Shown: positions 45,905 to 55,172 of the stretch, one piece after another | How the letters are laid out: every line of letters begins with the position of its first letter | How positions within the stretch are numbered: the stretch's first letter is position 1 | NCBI GenBank assembly: GCA_035356615.1 | Contig: DAOQSN010000019.1 | Coordinates: forward strand, 33,484-97,483 | Origin: JAKQDH01 sp029558835 | GTDB lineage: Bacteria > Planctomycetota > Phycisphaerae > UBA1845 | DNA: 64,000 bases | Direction of reading: 5' to 3' | Notes under the pieces: generated by a model | The model's input: only the letters and a program-made list of their open reading frames with translations | Told to the model about the DNA's origin: nothing | The model's database searches: none | Translations under genes and position numbers: made by a program

Positions 45905-47353
45905 CTACGTTCCAGGCTCGGTCGGCGCCGGGACAAAGGGCTCGACCGGCGCGGGCGGATAACGCCACACCATGTCCATGTCCTGCCAACCCAGTGCGGC
46001 CACGCCGCCATCATCCCTGCCATTCGGGCCGACACTGTAGAGGACCCAACCCGCGCTCTCCACGCGATAGCGCAGGGGCTGCCCCGAGTAGACGTCAAGC
46101 AGCGCGTCGGCAGACAGGGCGTCGCCGAGATCGGCAAGCCGCGCCGGCGGCGTCCCAGCGTGGCGAGCCATGTACGAGCGCAGGGCAACCAACCCGCGCA
46201 GCAGGTTCCACTGTGCCTGGGCACGCCACGACTGGCCGGCCGCCGCGGTCAGTGACGGCAGGGACATGCGGGCGATGACGTCCCACGCGGGGATGCGCTG
46301 GACGACCGCATCCACGTCGGCTTCGGTCAGCGACCTCTGCCCCGGCGGCTGTGTCGCGAACTCCAGCACCCGATCGTAATACGCGGTCATGTGTTGTTTG
46401 ATGGTGCGGTCCGGCAGCAGCAAGCGGCCCACGCGCTGCTCGAGGCGCCCCCAGCCATCCGCGGGGACGACGTTGACGTCGGCGGGGCCCCCGTCGACGC
46501 TCATCTCCTGCACCCCGGACAGCACCCGCAACGGGCGCGAACACAACTCATCGACGAGTTGCAGTCCCGCGATCCGTTCCTGGCGGAGGCCGCGTTCCGA
46601 GGACGGCAGACGCGGGCCCAGCTCGACCAGCGCGCGGTCGAGGCGCTCGAGCTGTGCGGGTGACAGATCGTGACGCAGCACCAGGTCCGCCAGACGCTGC
46701 TGGGCCAGATTGCAGATGGCAAAGCCGACGAGGTTCTCGATGAGCGTGATGCCCGCGCCGGCGTGGGTGCCCATCCGGGCACAGGTGAGGTACTGCTCCA
46801 CGGCCGCGTCGTGGTCGCCTTTCGCTTCGAGTCGCTGACCCTCGACGACGACGAGCTTGCTTAAGAAGCGCAGCATCGACAGGTTGGGCAGAATCAGCGC
46901 CAACACGCTCTGGCCCGGCTCGCCGAAGTAGGGCATCTGGCACTGCGGCATGGTCGAAGCGCGCTGCGTCAGGGCCAGCGCCGCGCGGTTGCGGGGCCGC
47001 TGGAGGTACTCATCCAGGCCGGCCACGCCCACCGGATAGACGGAACTGACGGCGTAGTTGAACGCGGCCTCCAGGTCCGGCGGCAAGTCCTCGTAGCTGT
47101 TACAGGCTTCCAGGTACACCCAGGCGGCATTCTTTTCCCGCGGCAGGTCCTGCACGGCGAAGCCGCGGGCCTGCAAGTCCGCAGCCGGCCAGACGGGCAT
47201 CGCCTGGCCCCGCAACTCGATCTTCTCGACCGGCGCCCCGGCCGCCGGAGCGGTGCCGGGCGGCAATGTCGTGGCCAACAGGCAAACGATGACCGCAACC
47301 ATAGGCAGGTACCTCCCCCATCGCCCCAGGAAGCGCGGACGGGTAAAGGGCAT
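45905..47353 (-). CDS. Secreted protein with pseudopilin-like C-terminus
   Basis: 482 residues. ATG at 47353 with GGAAGGG seven bases upstream; signal peptide YLPMVAVIVCLLATTLPP. The middle is helical (LRFLSKLVVVEGQRLEAKGDHDAAVEQYL). The end (VALRSYMARHAGTPPARLADL, then DVYSGQPLRYR and VLYSVGPNGRDDGG) is the signature of many planctomycete exported proteins tied to type II secretion-like pilins. No catalytic residue is identifiable. Its partner is the 43713 gene, 89 bp downstream. Confidence 0.7.
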   Translation of the reverse strand: MPFTRPRFLGRWGRYLPMVAVIVCLLATTLPPGTAPAAGAPVEKIELRGQAMPVWPAADLQARGFAVQDLPREKNAAWVYLEACNSYEDLPPDLEAAFNYAVSSVYPVGVAGLDEYLQRPRNRAALALTQRASTMPQCQMPYFGEPGQSVLALILPNLSMLRFLSKLVVVEGQRLEAKGDHDAAVEQYLTCARMGTHAGAGITLIENLVGFAICNLAQQRLADLVLRHDLSPAQLERLDRALVELGPRLPSSERGLRQERIAGLQLVDELCSRPLRVLSGVQEMSVDGGPADVNVVPADGWGRLEQRVGRLLLPDRTIKQHMTAYYDRVLEFATQPPGQRSLTEADVDAVVQRIPAWDVIARMSLPSLTAAAGQSWRAQAQWNLLRGLVALRSYMARHAGTPPARLADLGDALSADALLDVYSGQPLRYRVESAGWVLYSVGPNGRDDGGVAALGWQDMDMVWRYPPAPVEPFVPAPTEPGT

Positions 47354-47696
47354 GCTACGGCCCTTCCGCCTCGACCGGCAGCCCCAAGCCGCTACCCTCT
47401 TCGTTGGTTTCGACCACCAGGTTGGACGCCCCAGAAGGCCCCCTGTTATCCATGACTACTAGGCCGCCCGGCAGTATGCCTTGCGTCCCAGGTAGGTTTG
47501 ACGCCCACGCAGAAACCCGGTAAGAGACGCCCGCCGGGCCCGGACTCAGTCGGGGCAGCGCAGGGGGCTCCGGCGCCCCGTGTTCGGACTGCGTGGCGCG
47601 CCCCCGCCCGCTGTGCACGGGCACCTGTCCGCGCCTGGCGGTCCCACTGGGGGGAATGGAGGCGCTGGGGGCGTCCGCAATCGGAAGGAGCGTACC

Positions 47697-48863
47697 TTGA
47701 GCCGTTGGCGTGCTGATCGTCTGGGCCAGTTGCCGCCGTACCTGTTCGTCGAGATCGACCGCCGGAAGCGAGCGGCCATCGAGGCCGGCAAGGACGTGAT
47801 CGACCTCGGGGTGGGCGACCCGGATTCGCCGACGCCGCGTTTTATCGTGGATGCCATGGCCGAGGCGATCCGCCAGCCTGCCAACCACAAGTACGCACTA
47901 GGGGCGGGCAAGATGGAGTTCCGCCGGGCGGTGGCGGACTTCTGCCGCCGTCGGTTCGGCGTCGAACTGGATCCGAAGACCGAGGTGCTGGCGCTGCTGG
48001 GCTCCAAGGAGGGGATCGGGCACCTGCCCACCGGTGTCATCAATCCTGGTGATGTGGTGCTGGTGCCGCAGCCGGGGTACCCGGTGTACCAGTCGGGGAC
48101 GGTGTTCGCGGGCGGCGAGTGCCACGTGCTGCCCCTGCGGGCGGAGAGCGGGTGGCTGCCGGTGCTGGAGGATATCCCCGAGAACGTGCGTCGGCGTTCC
48201 CGGCTGATGTACCTCAACTACCCGAACAACCCGACGGCCGCGTGCGCGTCGCTGGAGTTCTTCGCGCAGGCGGTGGCGTTCGCCCGCCGGTACGGCATTC
48301 TTCTGGTTCAGGACGCCGCCTACAGCGAGTTGTACTTCAAGCAGGCCCCACCCAGCGTGCTGCAAGTTGAGGGGGCGAAGGACTGCTGTATCGAGATGCA
48401 TTCGCTGTCCAAGACGTTCAACATGACGGGTTGGAGAATCGCGTTTGCGGTGGGCAACGCGGAGGCGCTGGCGGCCCTGGCGACGGTGAAGAGCAACCTG
48501 GACTCGGGCATCTTCGGCGCGGTGCAGCAGGCGGGCACGGTCGCGCTGACGCACAGCGACCACGTCGAGGTCCGCGCCCAGATGGACGTGTACCGCCGGC
48601 GGCGCGACATCGTCGTGTCCGGCCTGCGGGCGGCCGGCTGGACCGTGACGGAGCCGGAGGCGACGTTCTACGTCTGGGCGGGCACGCCGCAGGGGCGCAA
48701 CTCGCTGGAGGCGTGCGCCCGCATTCTGGAAGAGCAGGCGGTGGTGTTGGTGCCGGGCGGCGGGTTCGGGCCCTGCGGCGAAGGCTATGTGCGCATCGCG
48801 CTCACCGTGGCGGAGGAGCGCATGCGAGAGGCCGTCGGCCGCATCGCCCGCGTGCGCTGGTGA
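47697..48863 (+). CDS. dapL: LL-diaminopimelate aminotransferase-type PLP aminotransferase
   Basis: 388 residues. Converts tetrahydrodipicolinate to LL-diaminopimelate with glutamate, for lysine and peptidoglycan. A fold-type I aminotransferase: PLP Lys239 in MHSLSKTFNMTGWR, DPDSPTPRFI and YALGAGKMEFRRA near the start, MYLNYPNNPTA and the Asp of VQDAAYSEL. This wording fits DapL rather than AspC. The start is the TTG at 47697, because GGAAGGAG lies seven bases upstream; longer frames give no support. Last base of the stop overlaps the next start (GTGA), coupling it to folK. Confidence 0.92.
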   Translation: MSRWRADRLGQLPPYLFVEIDRRKRAAIEAGKDVIDLGVGDPDSPTPRFIVDAMAEAIRQPANHKYALGAGKMEFRRAVADFCRRRFGVELDPKTEVLALLGSKEGIGHLPTGVINPGDVVLVPQPGYPVYQSGTVFAGGECHVLPLRAESGWLPVLEDIPENVRRRSRLMYLNYPNNPTAACASLEFFAQAVAFARRYGILLVQDAAYSELYFKQAPPSVLQVEGAKDCCIEMHSLSKTFNMTGWRIAFAVGNAEALAALATVKSNLDSGIFGAVQQAGTVALTHSDHVEVRAQMDVYRRRRDIVVSGLRAAGWTVTEPEATFYVWAGTPQGRNSLEACARILEEQAVVLVPGGGFGPCGEGYVRIALTVAEERMREAVGRIARVRW

Positions 48864-49450
48864 ACTTCTCGATGTCGGGTCGCCGCCATCCCGCGCAGGT
48901 ATACCTGGGGCTCGGAGCAAACCTCGGTGACCTGCAGTCCGCGCTGCGGGCGGCGGTCGCGGCGCTGGATCGGCATCCTGACATGGCCGTGGACTGGGAG
49001 CAGGGCGTCGCGTCGCTGTATGAGACGAGCCCGCTGGGCGGTCCGCCGGGTCAACCCCCCTACCTCAACACCGTCGTGCGCATCTTCACGTCGTTGCCGG
49101 CCGGGGTCCTGCTGCACGAGTTACTTGCCATCGAGGACGCGCAGGGGCGGGTCCGCGGCGCGCGCTGGGGACCCCGCACACTGGACCTCGATTTGCTCCT
49201 GTACGACGACGCCGTCATCGATGAACCGGACCTGGTCGTGCCGCATCCACGCTTGCACGAGCGCCGGTTCGTGCTGGAGCCGTTGTGCGAGTTGGCACCG
49301 CGCCTGGTGCATCCGCTGCTGCGGGTCAGCGTGGCCGAGCTGTGTGAGCACCGTCGGCACGTGGCCGCGGCGCAGCAGGTGAACCGCGTGGCGGGACGCG
49401 ATTGGGCGACGGTTGGTGGGGCGTCTTCTGCCGCATCCGCCCATTCCTGA
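48860..49450 (+). CDS. folK: 2-amino-4-hydroxy-6-hydroxymethyldihydropteridine pyrophosphokinase
   Basis: 196 residues from the GTG at 48860. Transfers pyrophosphate to the dihydropterin in folate synthesis. Characteristic segments: VYLGLGANLGDLQSALRAA (start of HPPK), ETSPLGGPPGQPPYLN, and the ATP/metal site GPRTLDLDLLLYDD, then PHPRLHERRFVLEPL. The C-terminal 40 residues are an unrelated extension. GTGA overlaps the dapL stop; an ATG at 48872 is an alternative. Confidence 0.93.
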   Translation: MNFSMSGRRHPAQVYLGLGANLGDLQSALRAAVAALDRHPDMAVDWEQGVASLYETSPLGGPPGQPPYLNTVVRIFTSLPAGVLLHELLAIEDAQGRVRGARWGPRTLDLDLLLYDDAVIDEPDLVVPHPRLHERRFVLEPLCELAPRLVHPLLRVSVAELCEHRRHVAAAQQVNRVAGRDWATVGGASSAASAHS

Positions 49451-49565
49451 CGCGCCGCGTCTCGTCGGGTCTTCGATGCACTATTCAGCAGCATGCGGTC
49501 GGTGGCCGGGGCCGCAAGTGCCCCGGCGCCCCAAACCAGGAGTGTGGGATGGCGACCGCCGTATC

Positions 49566-50423
49566 TCAGGCGCGAAAACGCCGGCGGAGTCGGCGGGTGC
49601 CGAGGATGGAGGCGCCAATGGCGGCCAGGACGAGCGTGCCCGGTTCCGGAACGGCCGCGCCGCGGATGGAGTCAGCGTTCGCTGCGGTGCCCGTCAACGA
49701 CGAGCTGGGAAGCGACGGACCGACCGCAACGTAGACGGGGTCGCCCGCCAAGCCCGCCTGAACGCGGGCCTCGGCCTCCTGGATGGCCTTCTGCAACTGG
49801 GCCTGCCCGGTATAGGGGGCAAGGGGGTTCTCCCGCCCCGCCCGGGTGAACAGGGGATTGAGCAAAGCGGCCAGCAGGTCGGTGGCGACGTTGCCCTGGA
49901 CGCTGATGGGCCCGATGTCGAAGTCGTGTGTCGCCGTGCCCTCGTCAATCCCGCCGACGTTTTCGACCTGTTGGCGGTGCGAGTAGACCACGTCGAGCTT
50001 GTAGCAGCCGAAGCCGTTGATCGACAGGTTGCTGTCTACAAGCACATCGCCCGTCACTTGGGTTTCCTGCCCGCACATGTCCATGTTGAACGCATAGGCG
50101 AGGGCCTGGGAGGCGTTGTCCCCAGTCAGGGCGGTCTGGAGCGAGATGTCGAGCGTATCGACAAAGCGATGCCCGGTGGACACCTCGAAGGACAACGGGC
50201 CCCTGAGCGTCAGGTCGCCCGTGCCGAAGTCGAGGGGGTTGCCCTGGAACTGGGCGACGGCGCGGAAATCGGCGCCGCCACTGAGCCGGTTGTAATCGCC
50301 CTGGTAGTCGAAGCCGAGGGCACCGAGGGCAAACGCCACATCCTCGAACAGCCCAGCCTCCACCACGGGGGTGCTGCCGACGAGACAGACCACGCTTACC
50401 AGTGCGCACAGGTACTTTGTCAT
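49566..50423 (-). CDS. PEP-CTERM sorting protein
   Basis: 285 residues from the ATG at 50423 (GGGGAG eight bases upstream). Signal peptide MTKYLCALVSVVCLVGSTP, a beta-rich body (STGHRFVDTLDISLQT, QQVENVGGIDEGTATHDFD) with two Cys, and a C-terminal sorting signal: VPEPGTLVLAAIGASILGTR with PEP motif, hydrophobic span and Arg-rich tail RRLRRRFRA. PEP-CTERM proteins are normally processed by an exosortase (EpsH family). No exosortase gene is in the window. Function unknown. Confidence 0.9.
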   Translation of the reverse strand: MTKYLCALVSVVCLVGSTPVVEAGLFEDVAFALGALGFDYQGDYNRLSGGADFRAVAQFQGNPLDFGTGDLTLRGPLSFEVSTGHRFVDTLDISLQTALTGDNASQALAYAFNMDMCGQETQVTGDVLVDSNLSINGFGCYKLDVVYSHRQQVENVGGIDEGTATHDFDIGPISVQGNVATDLLAALLNPLFTRAGRENPLAPYTGQAQLQKAIQEAEARVQAGLAGDPVYVAVGPSLPSSSLTGTAANADSIRGAAVPEPGTLVLAAIGASILGTRRLRRRFRA

Positions 50424-50910
50424 GGTGGGTACTCCCCATCGCCCCGGATGGACGATCGGCAAGCGATCCGCGTCCCCCCGAGCCGGAACCCATCTACTGT
50501 ACTTCGGCCGTCTGGCAGCCGCAAGGCGGCCGGCCGCCCGGCGCCGGTCATGCTCTTGGCCAACCGGACGCAGGCGCAGTTCGGATCGTGATATCGGCAA
50601 ACCGGTCCGCGTACCCAATCGTGAGACGGGGGAGTGCTTGCGGCGCCGGAGGGTGGGGCGCATTCGCGGCGTCTCTGGAACGCGCAGGCATTGTTATCGG
50701 ACTGCATTCCTGCCGGGTGGTCGGGCTTCGGTCGCGCAGAGCGCCGGCGGCGCCTCCTTACGGATGCCTCGGCTCGGCGCGACCGGGCGGCAGCCCGCAC
50801 GTCGGGCGGAGGGGCTTGTGGGGCCCCAACTTGACCTGTCTCCGGTCGTTCGGGATACTCAGGCTTCTCCTGCCTCGACGCTTGCAGGTGCATGGCTGGG
50901 TGAGTACCGG

Positions 50911-51456
50911 ATGCAGTTTGATCAGATTAAACTCTTGCTGCTTGATGTTGACGGTGTGCTTACCGACGGCCGCCTCTGTTACACTGCGGATGGGGAAAGC
51001 AGCAAGGTGTTTCACGTGCAGGACGGATGTGGGATCAAGCTGTGGCAGGCGGCGGGAGGATTGGTGGGGCTGCTTTCCGGGCGGGAAGGGTCGATGTTGA
51101 GTCTCCGAGCGCGGGACCTGGGGATTGCGCTCGTGCGGGCCGGGCAGCGTGACAAGCTGGCCGGCTACCTGGCGGTGCTGGCGGAGTGTCATGTTGTTGA
51201 CGCCGAGGTGGCGTATGTCGGCGATGACCTGCCGGACCTGGGCCCGCTGCGGCGTTGCGCGTTGCCGGTGGCCGTGGCGAACGCCGTGCCGGCGGTCAAG
51301 CGCGCGGCGGCTTACGTGACCCGGCGCTGCGGCGGAGAGGGGGCGGTGGCCGAGGTCGTTGAGTACGTGTTGCGCAAGCAGCAGCGCTGGGCGAGCGCCT
51401 GCCGCCGGGTGAGTGCTGAAGACGGGGGGGATGCTCCGGGCGGCCGGGGAGCTTGA
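50911..51456 (+). CDS. kdsC: 3-deoxy-D-manno-octulosonate 8-phosphate phosphatase
   Basis: 181 residues, HAD superfamily. Hydrolyses KDO 8-phosphate to KDO for the LPS inner core. Motif I DVDGVLTDG (nucleophile Asp12, acid/base Asp14), then FHVQDGCGIKLW, the LSGREG Ser/Thr motif and YVGDDLPDLG motif III, ending KRAAAYVTRRCGGEGAVAE as in KdsC. The tail after VLRKQQRW is longer than usual. It overlaps the LptC/A-like gene by about 25 bases, matching the kdsC-lptC-lptA order of proteobacteria. Confidence 0.95.
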   Translation: MQFDQIKLLLLDVDGVLTDGRLCYTADGESSKVFHVQDGCGIKLWQAAGGLVGLLSGREGSMLSLRARDLGIALVRAGQRDKLAGYLAVLAECHVVDAEVAYVGDDLPDLGPLRRCALPVAVANAVPAVKRAAAYVTRRCGGEGAVAEVVEYVLRKQQRWASACRRVSAEDGGDAPGGRGA

Positions 51457-54400
51457 ACACGGAGGCCGGGCTTTGCCGGGCACATCGTATCGCCAAATAC
51501 CGCCCGCCGGTCGGGCCGCCGCGGGCACGATAAGGCGTGCCAGCGGGATTGTGCGCACGCTGGTGGTGGCCTCTGCAACGCTGGCGGTGCTTCTGGTGTG
51601 CTTCGCCATCTATCAATATAGCCAGCTCGGTCCGGAGTCGGGCGTCTCCTCGCGGACACCGCCGCCAGTGGCCCCGGGGGTACCGAGCGTCCCCGCCGCG
51701 GTTTCCGGCAGCACGGTGCAGGTCAAGGTTGGTCCGGCGGACGCGCAAATCGGCCAGGGTCAGCGGTTGACCCTGACGATCAGTCCGCGCGAGGGCAATC
51801 AATCGGCGGGAGAGGTTGCGGTCAAGGACTGGAAGCCCGTGGAGGGCAGCCCCGACGAAATCGAGCTGGACGAGCCGGAGTTCCGCCTGCGCCTGCGTGG
51901 GGGGCAGATGGTGCGGGCGACGGCCGTCCGGGGCTTGCTCGAGGTGCGCAAGCGGTCCGGCGGCGGGTTGGATCCGCAGCGCGGTCGGCTGACGGGTCAG
52001 GTGGTGATCGAAATCGATCGGCGTTCCGCCGTGGAGCGGGAGGAACAGGACTCGACGAGCGGTTCGAGAGGGGAGGATGCGACCGCGGGCGACGGTGTGC
52101 CGCCGGCGGCGCTGATCCGCGTGGAGCTCGACGAGATTGAGTTTGATTTGGAGTACGCGCGCGTGGTGATTCCGGGCGAGTTTCACCTGGAGGCCGTGGA
52201 TGCCGCGCTGGCGGCGCGCGGACTGGAAGTGCGGTTCAACGAGCCGGAGGGGCGGGTCGAGTACGTGCGGATGGAGCCGGGTGGGGCGCGGCTGGAGTTG
52301 CGGGCGGACGCGGCGGGCGGGTCGTTGGCGTTGCCGGGGCTGGCGTCGGGCGCGGAGGAGCGCGTGACCCTGGTGGAGCGGCTGCGGGCGACGATCGAGC
52401 GGCGGCTGACGGCCCCAGCGCAGACGGAAACGCGGACGCCCTCGGCGCCGGAGAAGAAGATTCCCCCCGGCAAGGTGTTTGTCACGGACGCGGGCGAGGT
52501 AATCGGCGGAGCGGAGGAGAAGGCGCCGGCGCGGGCTCGCCCGGCGGTGAAGTACTACGGACGGTTTGAGGACCGGGTGGACGTGGCGCAACTGCGCGGC
52601 GAGGAGACCGTCTCGCGCTTGCAGGCGGACCTGCTGGAGATCGTACGGGATTTCACGGAGGCCGACCGGGCGGCCACGCGCGAAGAGCTGGACCGGACCG
52701 CGGCGACGTCGAACGGCGCGGAGTCGGCGGCCGCGGTGTCACCGGGCGCGGGCCGGGAGCGGATGGTGCTGGCGTGGTCAGGTCGCCTGGCGGTCGAGGC
52801 CCTGCGGTCGGACGATCCGCGGGCGGCCGAGGTGGAGCGGGCCCGCGTCATCGCCACCGGGAAGCCCGCGCGGATGTCCACGCGGGAGGGGGAGGCGGTT
52901 TGCGCCCGCCTGACCTACGATCCCGATGCCGGGAACGTGTGGTTCGAGGGTGACGCGGCCGAGCCGGCGCTGGTGCGCTCGGCCGGTCAAGGGCAGTTGG
53001 CGGGTGAACAGATCTACGTGCAGCGCGCGGACGAGCGGCTGTACGTCCAGGTAACCGGGCCGGGCCGGGCCGAACGCGCCGGGCAACTCGCGGACGACCT
53101 GACGCAAGAGCCCGGGATGAAGCAGAGTGACACGGAGGTGCACTTCGACGGCACCCTCGAGTTGCACGGGCGCGTGGTGATGATGCAGGCGATGGACTTC
53201 ACCGGCACGGTGACGCGGCGGGAGCAACGCGTGCTCGAGCAGGCCGTGTTTACGGACGGGGTCCGCATGCGGCAGGGGGACGGGGGCCTGAGCGCCCGGC
53301 AGTTGCAGCTTACTTTCGCACCGCCGAATGGACGCGACGGGCAACGCCAACGCCTGGAGCGCGCGGAGGGTGCGGGCGGGGTCGTGCTCACACAGGGCGA
53401 GGACCAGGTGAGCTGCGAAGCCATTGATGCCTTGTTGACGGTGGATCCCGAGGGGCGTCCGATACCGCTGGTGGTGACGGCCATGGGGGAGGTGGCGGCC
53501 ACCCAGGGTGAGCGGCTCATCCGCGCGCGGGACAAGATCATCGCGCAGTTCGAGACGGTCAGTCGACCGGCGCCGCCGTATGACTTCATGACCGATTATG
53601 TGGCCGCCCAGCAGGCGGGGCTTGACGTGACGAAGATCGACTGGCAGCAGCGGCGGGCGCGGCAGGAGAAGAGCGAGGTCCGCGCCGTGGAGGTGCAGCG
53701 GCTACAGGGGTTCGGCGCCGTGCGGGTCGTGGACCCGGCCGAGGGGCTCGAAGTCGATGCGGAGCAGTTGGACTGCACGCTTACGGCGGGACGGCAGATT
53801 GACGCGGCCACGGTGGCGGGCACGGAGCAGCGTCCGGCCACCGTGCAACTCGGTTCCTTCAGCGTCAGCGGCAAGGTGGTCGAGGTGCGGGTGCCGGACC
53901 AGTGGGCGCAGGTGCCCGGTCCGGGGCACCTGACGTTTCGCTCGTCGAAGGACCTCGACGGCCGGAAGGTGGAGAAGCCGATTCCGATCTCGGTGAGTTG
54001 GGCGCAGGAGATGAAGTTCCGGGGGCGGGAGAACTGGGCGGACTTCCTGGGTGGTGTGCACGCGGCCAGTGAGAACGAGGCGGAGTTCGACTGCGAGCGT
54101 TTGCGGGTGGAGTTTGATGACGTGCCGCCCGCGGAGCCGGCGGCGGCCGAGTCGGAGGCGGGGAAGGACTGGTGGATTTTCCAGGACCTGGCGGACCGCG
54201 TGAGTGGGGAGCCGTCGGGGCCGCAGCCGTGGGAGCGGCGCGGCCTGGCGAAGGAGCCCGCGCACATTCGGGCCGAGGGGGGCGTGAAGGCGAAGGGCAC
54301 GGACATCGACCCGGAGACGGGGGCGGTGCGGAGCCGGGCCCTGATCCGGGGGCCGAAGCTGTCGGTGAACCTGCGGCAGGAAGTGTCGAAGCTGCTCATC

Positions 54401-55054
54401 GAGGGGCACGGCTACCTGACGATGGAGGACTTCCGCTCGGCGGAAGGCGGCGCGGGATTGGCGGGGGAGGGGGCGGCGGCCGAGGGGGCGCGGAGCGACC
54501 CGGGGTTTTCTTTGGACGCCGTGTCGGGGCCGTCGAAAACGCTGATCGAGTGGGGCGGCTCGATGTGGTATGACTTCTCGATCCACCAGGCGCGGTTCGA
54601 CGGTGGGGTGCAGTTCAAACACTTCAGCGGGTCGGGCCTGCAACGCCTGGGAGGCACACCGCCGGCTGGGGTGGAGCGGGGTGGACCGGGAAGGGCGACC
54701 TTCCTGGATTGCGACACGTTGACGGCCGACTTTCAGGGCGGCGAACAGGAGACCGCAGCGGGCGACACGCGCTTCGGTCGGCTCAGCGGCGCCCGGCTGC
54801 GCCAGTTCCGGGCGGCCGGGGCGGTGCGCCTGATCGACGAAATGGTGGGTTTCTGGCTGACGGCGCAAACGCTGTCTTTCGAGCGGGAGCGTAACCTGCT
54901 GTCGCTGGAGGGTCTGACCCGTCAGCCGGCCGAGATCGTCCTGCAACGGCTGGGCGAACTGCCGCAGCCTTACAAGGGTGTTCACATCTATTACAATATT
55001 CGTACCGGCCGGGTCGACGTGCACAAGCCGTCGTTCCAGGGGGCAACGCCGTAG
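51431..55054 (+). CDS. Giant LptC/LptA (OstA)-like LPS-export protein
   Basis: 1207 residues from the ATG at 51431 (GTG at 51413 also possible). One membrane anchor early (VRTLVVASATLAVLLVCFA), then a long periplasmic beta-rich body. Repeated short strands such as LEVRFNEPEGRVEYVR, ARLTYDPDAGNVWFEGDA, VHFDGTLELHGRVVMMQ and LEVDAEQLDCTL, with alternating patterns and VEGDA/LTFAPP-type turns, fit the jelly-roll OstA fold of LptA/LptC/LptD. LptC is about 190 residues and LptA 185; this is several times larger and looks like an extended periplasmic bridge. The position directly after kdsC supports LPS transport. Codon use is GCG/GGG-heavy. Confidence 0.7.
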   Translation: MLRAAGELEHGGRALPGTSYRQIPPAGRAAAGTIRRASGIVRTLVVASATLAVLLVCFAIYQYSQLGPESGVSSRTPPPVAPGVPSVPAAVSGSTVQVKVGPADAQIGQGQRLTLTISPREGNQSAGEVAVKDWKPVEGSPDEIELDEPEFRLRLRGGQMVRATAVRGLLEVRKRSGGGLDPQRGRLTGQVVIEIDRRSAVEREEQDSTSGSRGEDATAGDGVPPAALIRVELDEIEFDLEYARVVIPGEFHLEAVDAALAARGLEVRFNEPEGRVEYVRMEPGGARLELRADAAGGSLALPGLASGAEERVTLVERLRATIERRLTAPAQTETRTPSAPEKKIPPGKVFVTDAGEVIGGAEEKAPARARPAVKYYGRFEDRVDVAQLRGEETVSRLQADLLEIVRDFTEADRAATREELDRTAATSNGAESAAAVSPGAGRERMVLAWSGRLAVEALRSDDPRAAEVERARVIATGKPARMSTREGEAVCARLTYDPDAGNVWFEGDAAEPALVRSAGQGQLAGEQIYVQRADERLYVQVTGPGRAERAGQLADDLTQEPGMKQSDTEVHFDGTLELHGRVVMMQAMDFTGTVTRREQRVLEQAVFTDGVRMRQGDGGLSARQLQLTFAPPNGRDGQRQRLERAEGAGGVVLTQGEDQVSCEAIDALLTVDPEGRPIPLVVTAMGEVAATQGERLIRARDKIIAQFETVSRPAPPYDFMTDYVAAQQAGLDVTKIDWQQRRARQEKSEVRAVEVQRLQGFGAVRVVDPAEGLEVDAEQLDCTLTAGRQIDAATVAGTEQRPATVQLGSFSVSGKVVEVRVPDQWAQVPGPGHLTFRSSKDLDGRKVEKPIPISVSWAQEMKFRGRENWADFLGGVHAASENEAEFDCERLRVEFDDVPPAEPAAAESEAGKDWWIFQDLADRVSGEPSGPQPWERRGLAKEPAHIRAEGGVKAKGTDIDPETGAVRSRALIRGPKLSVNLRQEVSKLLIEGHGYLTMEDFRSAEGGAGLAGEGAAAEGARSDPGFSLDAVSGPSKTLIEWGGSMWYDFSIHQARFDGGVQFKHFSGSGLQRLGGTPPAGVERGGPGRATFLDCDTLTADFQGGEQETAAGDTRFGRLSGARLRQFRAAGAVRLIDEMVGFWLTAQTLSFERERNLLSLEGLTRQPAEIVLQRLGELPQPYKGVHIYYNIRTGRVDVHKPSFQGATP

Positions 55055-55172
55055 GGGAACCCTCGGAATGCAGAATGAAGAAGTAAGAAGGCAGAATCGG
55101 GCGGCCGCTCCCTGATCCCGACTCTTGTCGGGACGGTTCGGACCGGCGGCGCGGGGCGGTACCGGGGTCGGT

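Noticed and set aside
51008..51023. TGTTTCACGTGCAGGA, a parS-like sequence in kdsC
   Set aside because: The second half does not match, and it encodes the conserved FHVQD of KdsC.
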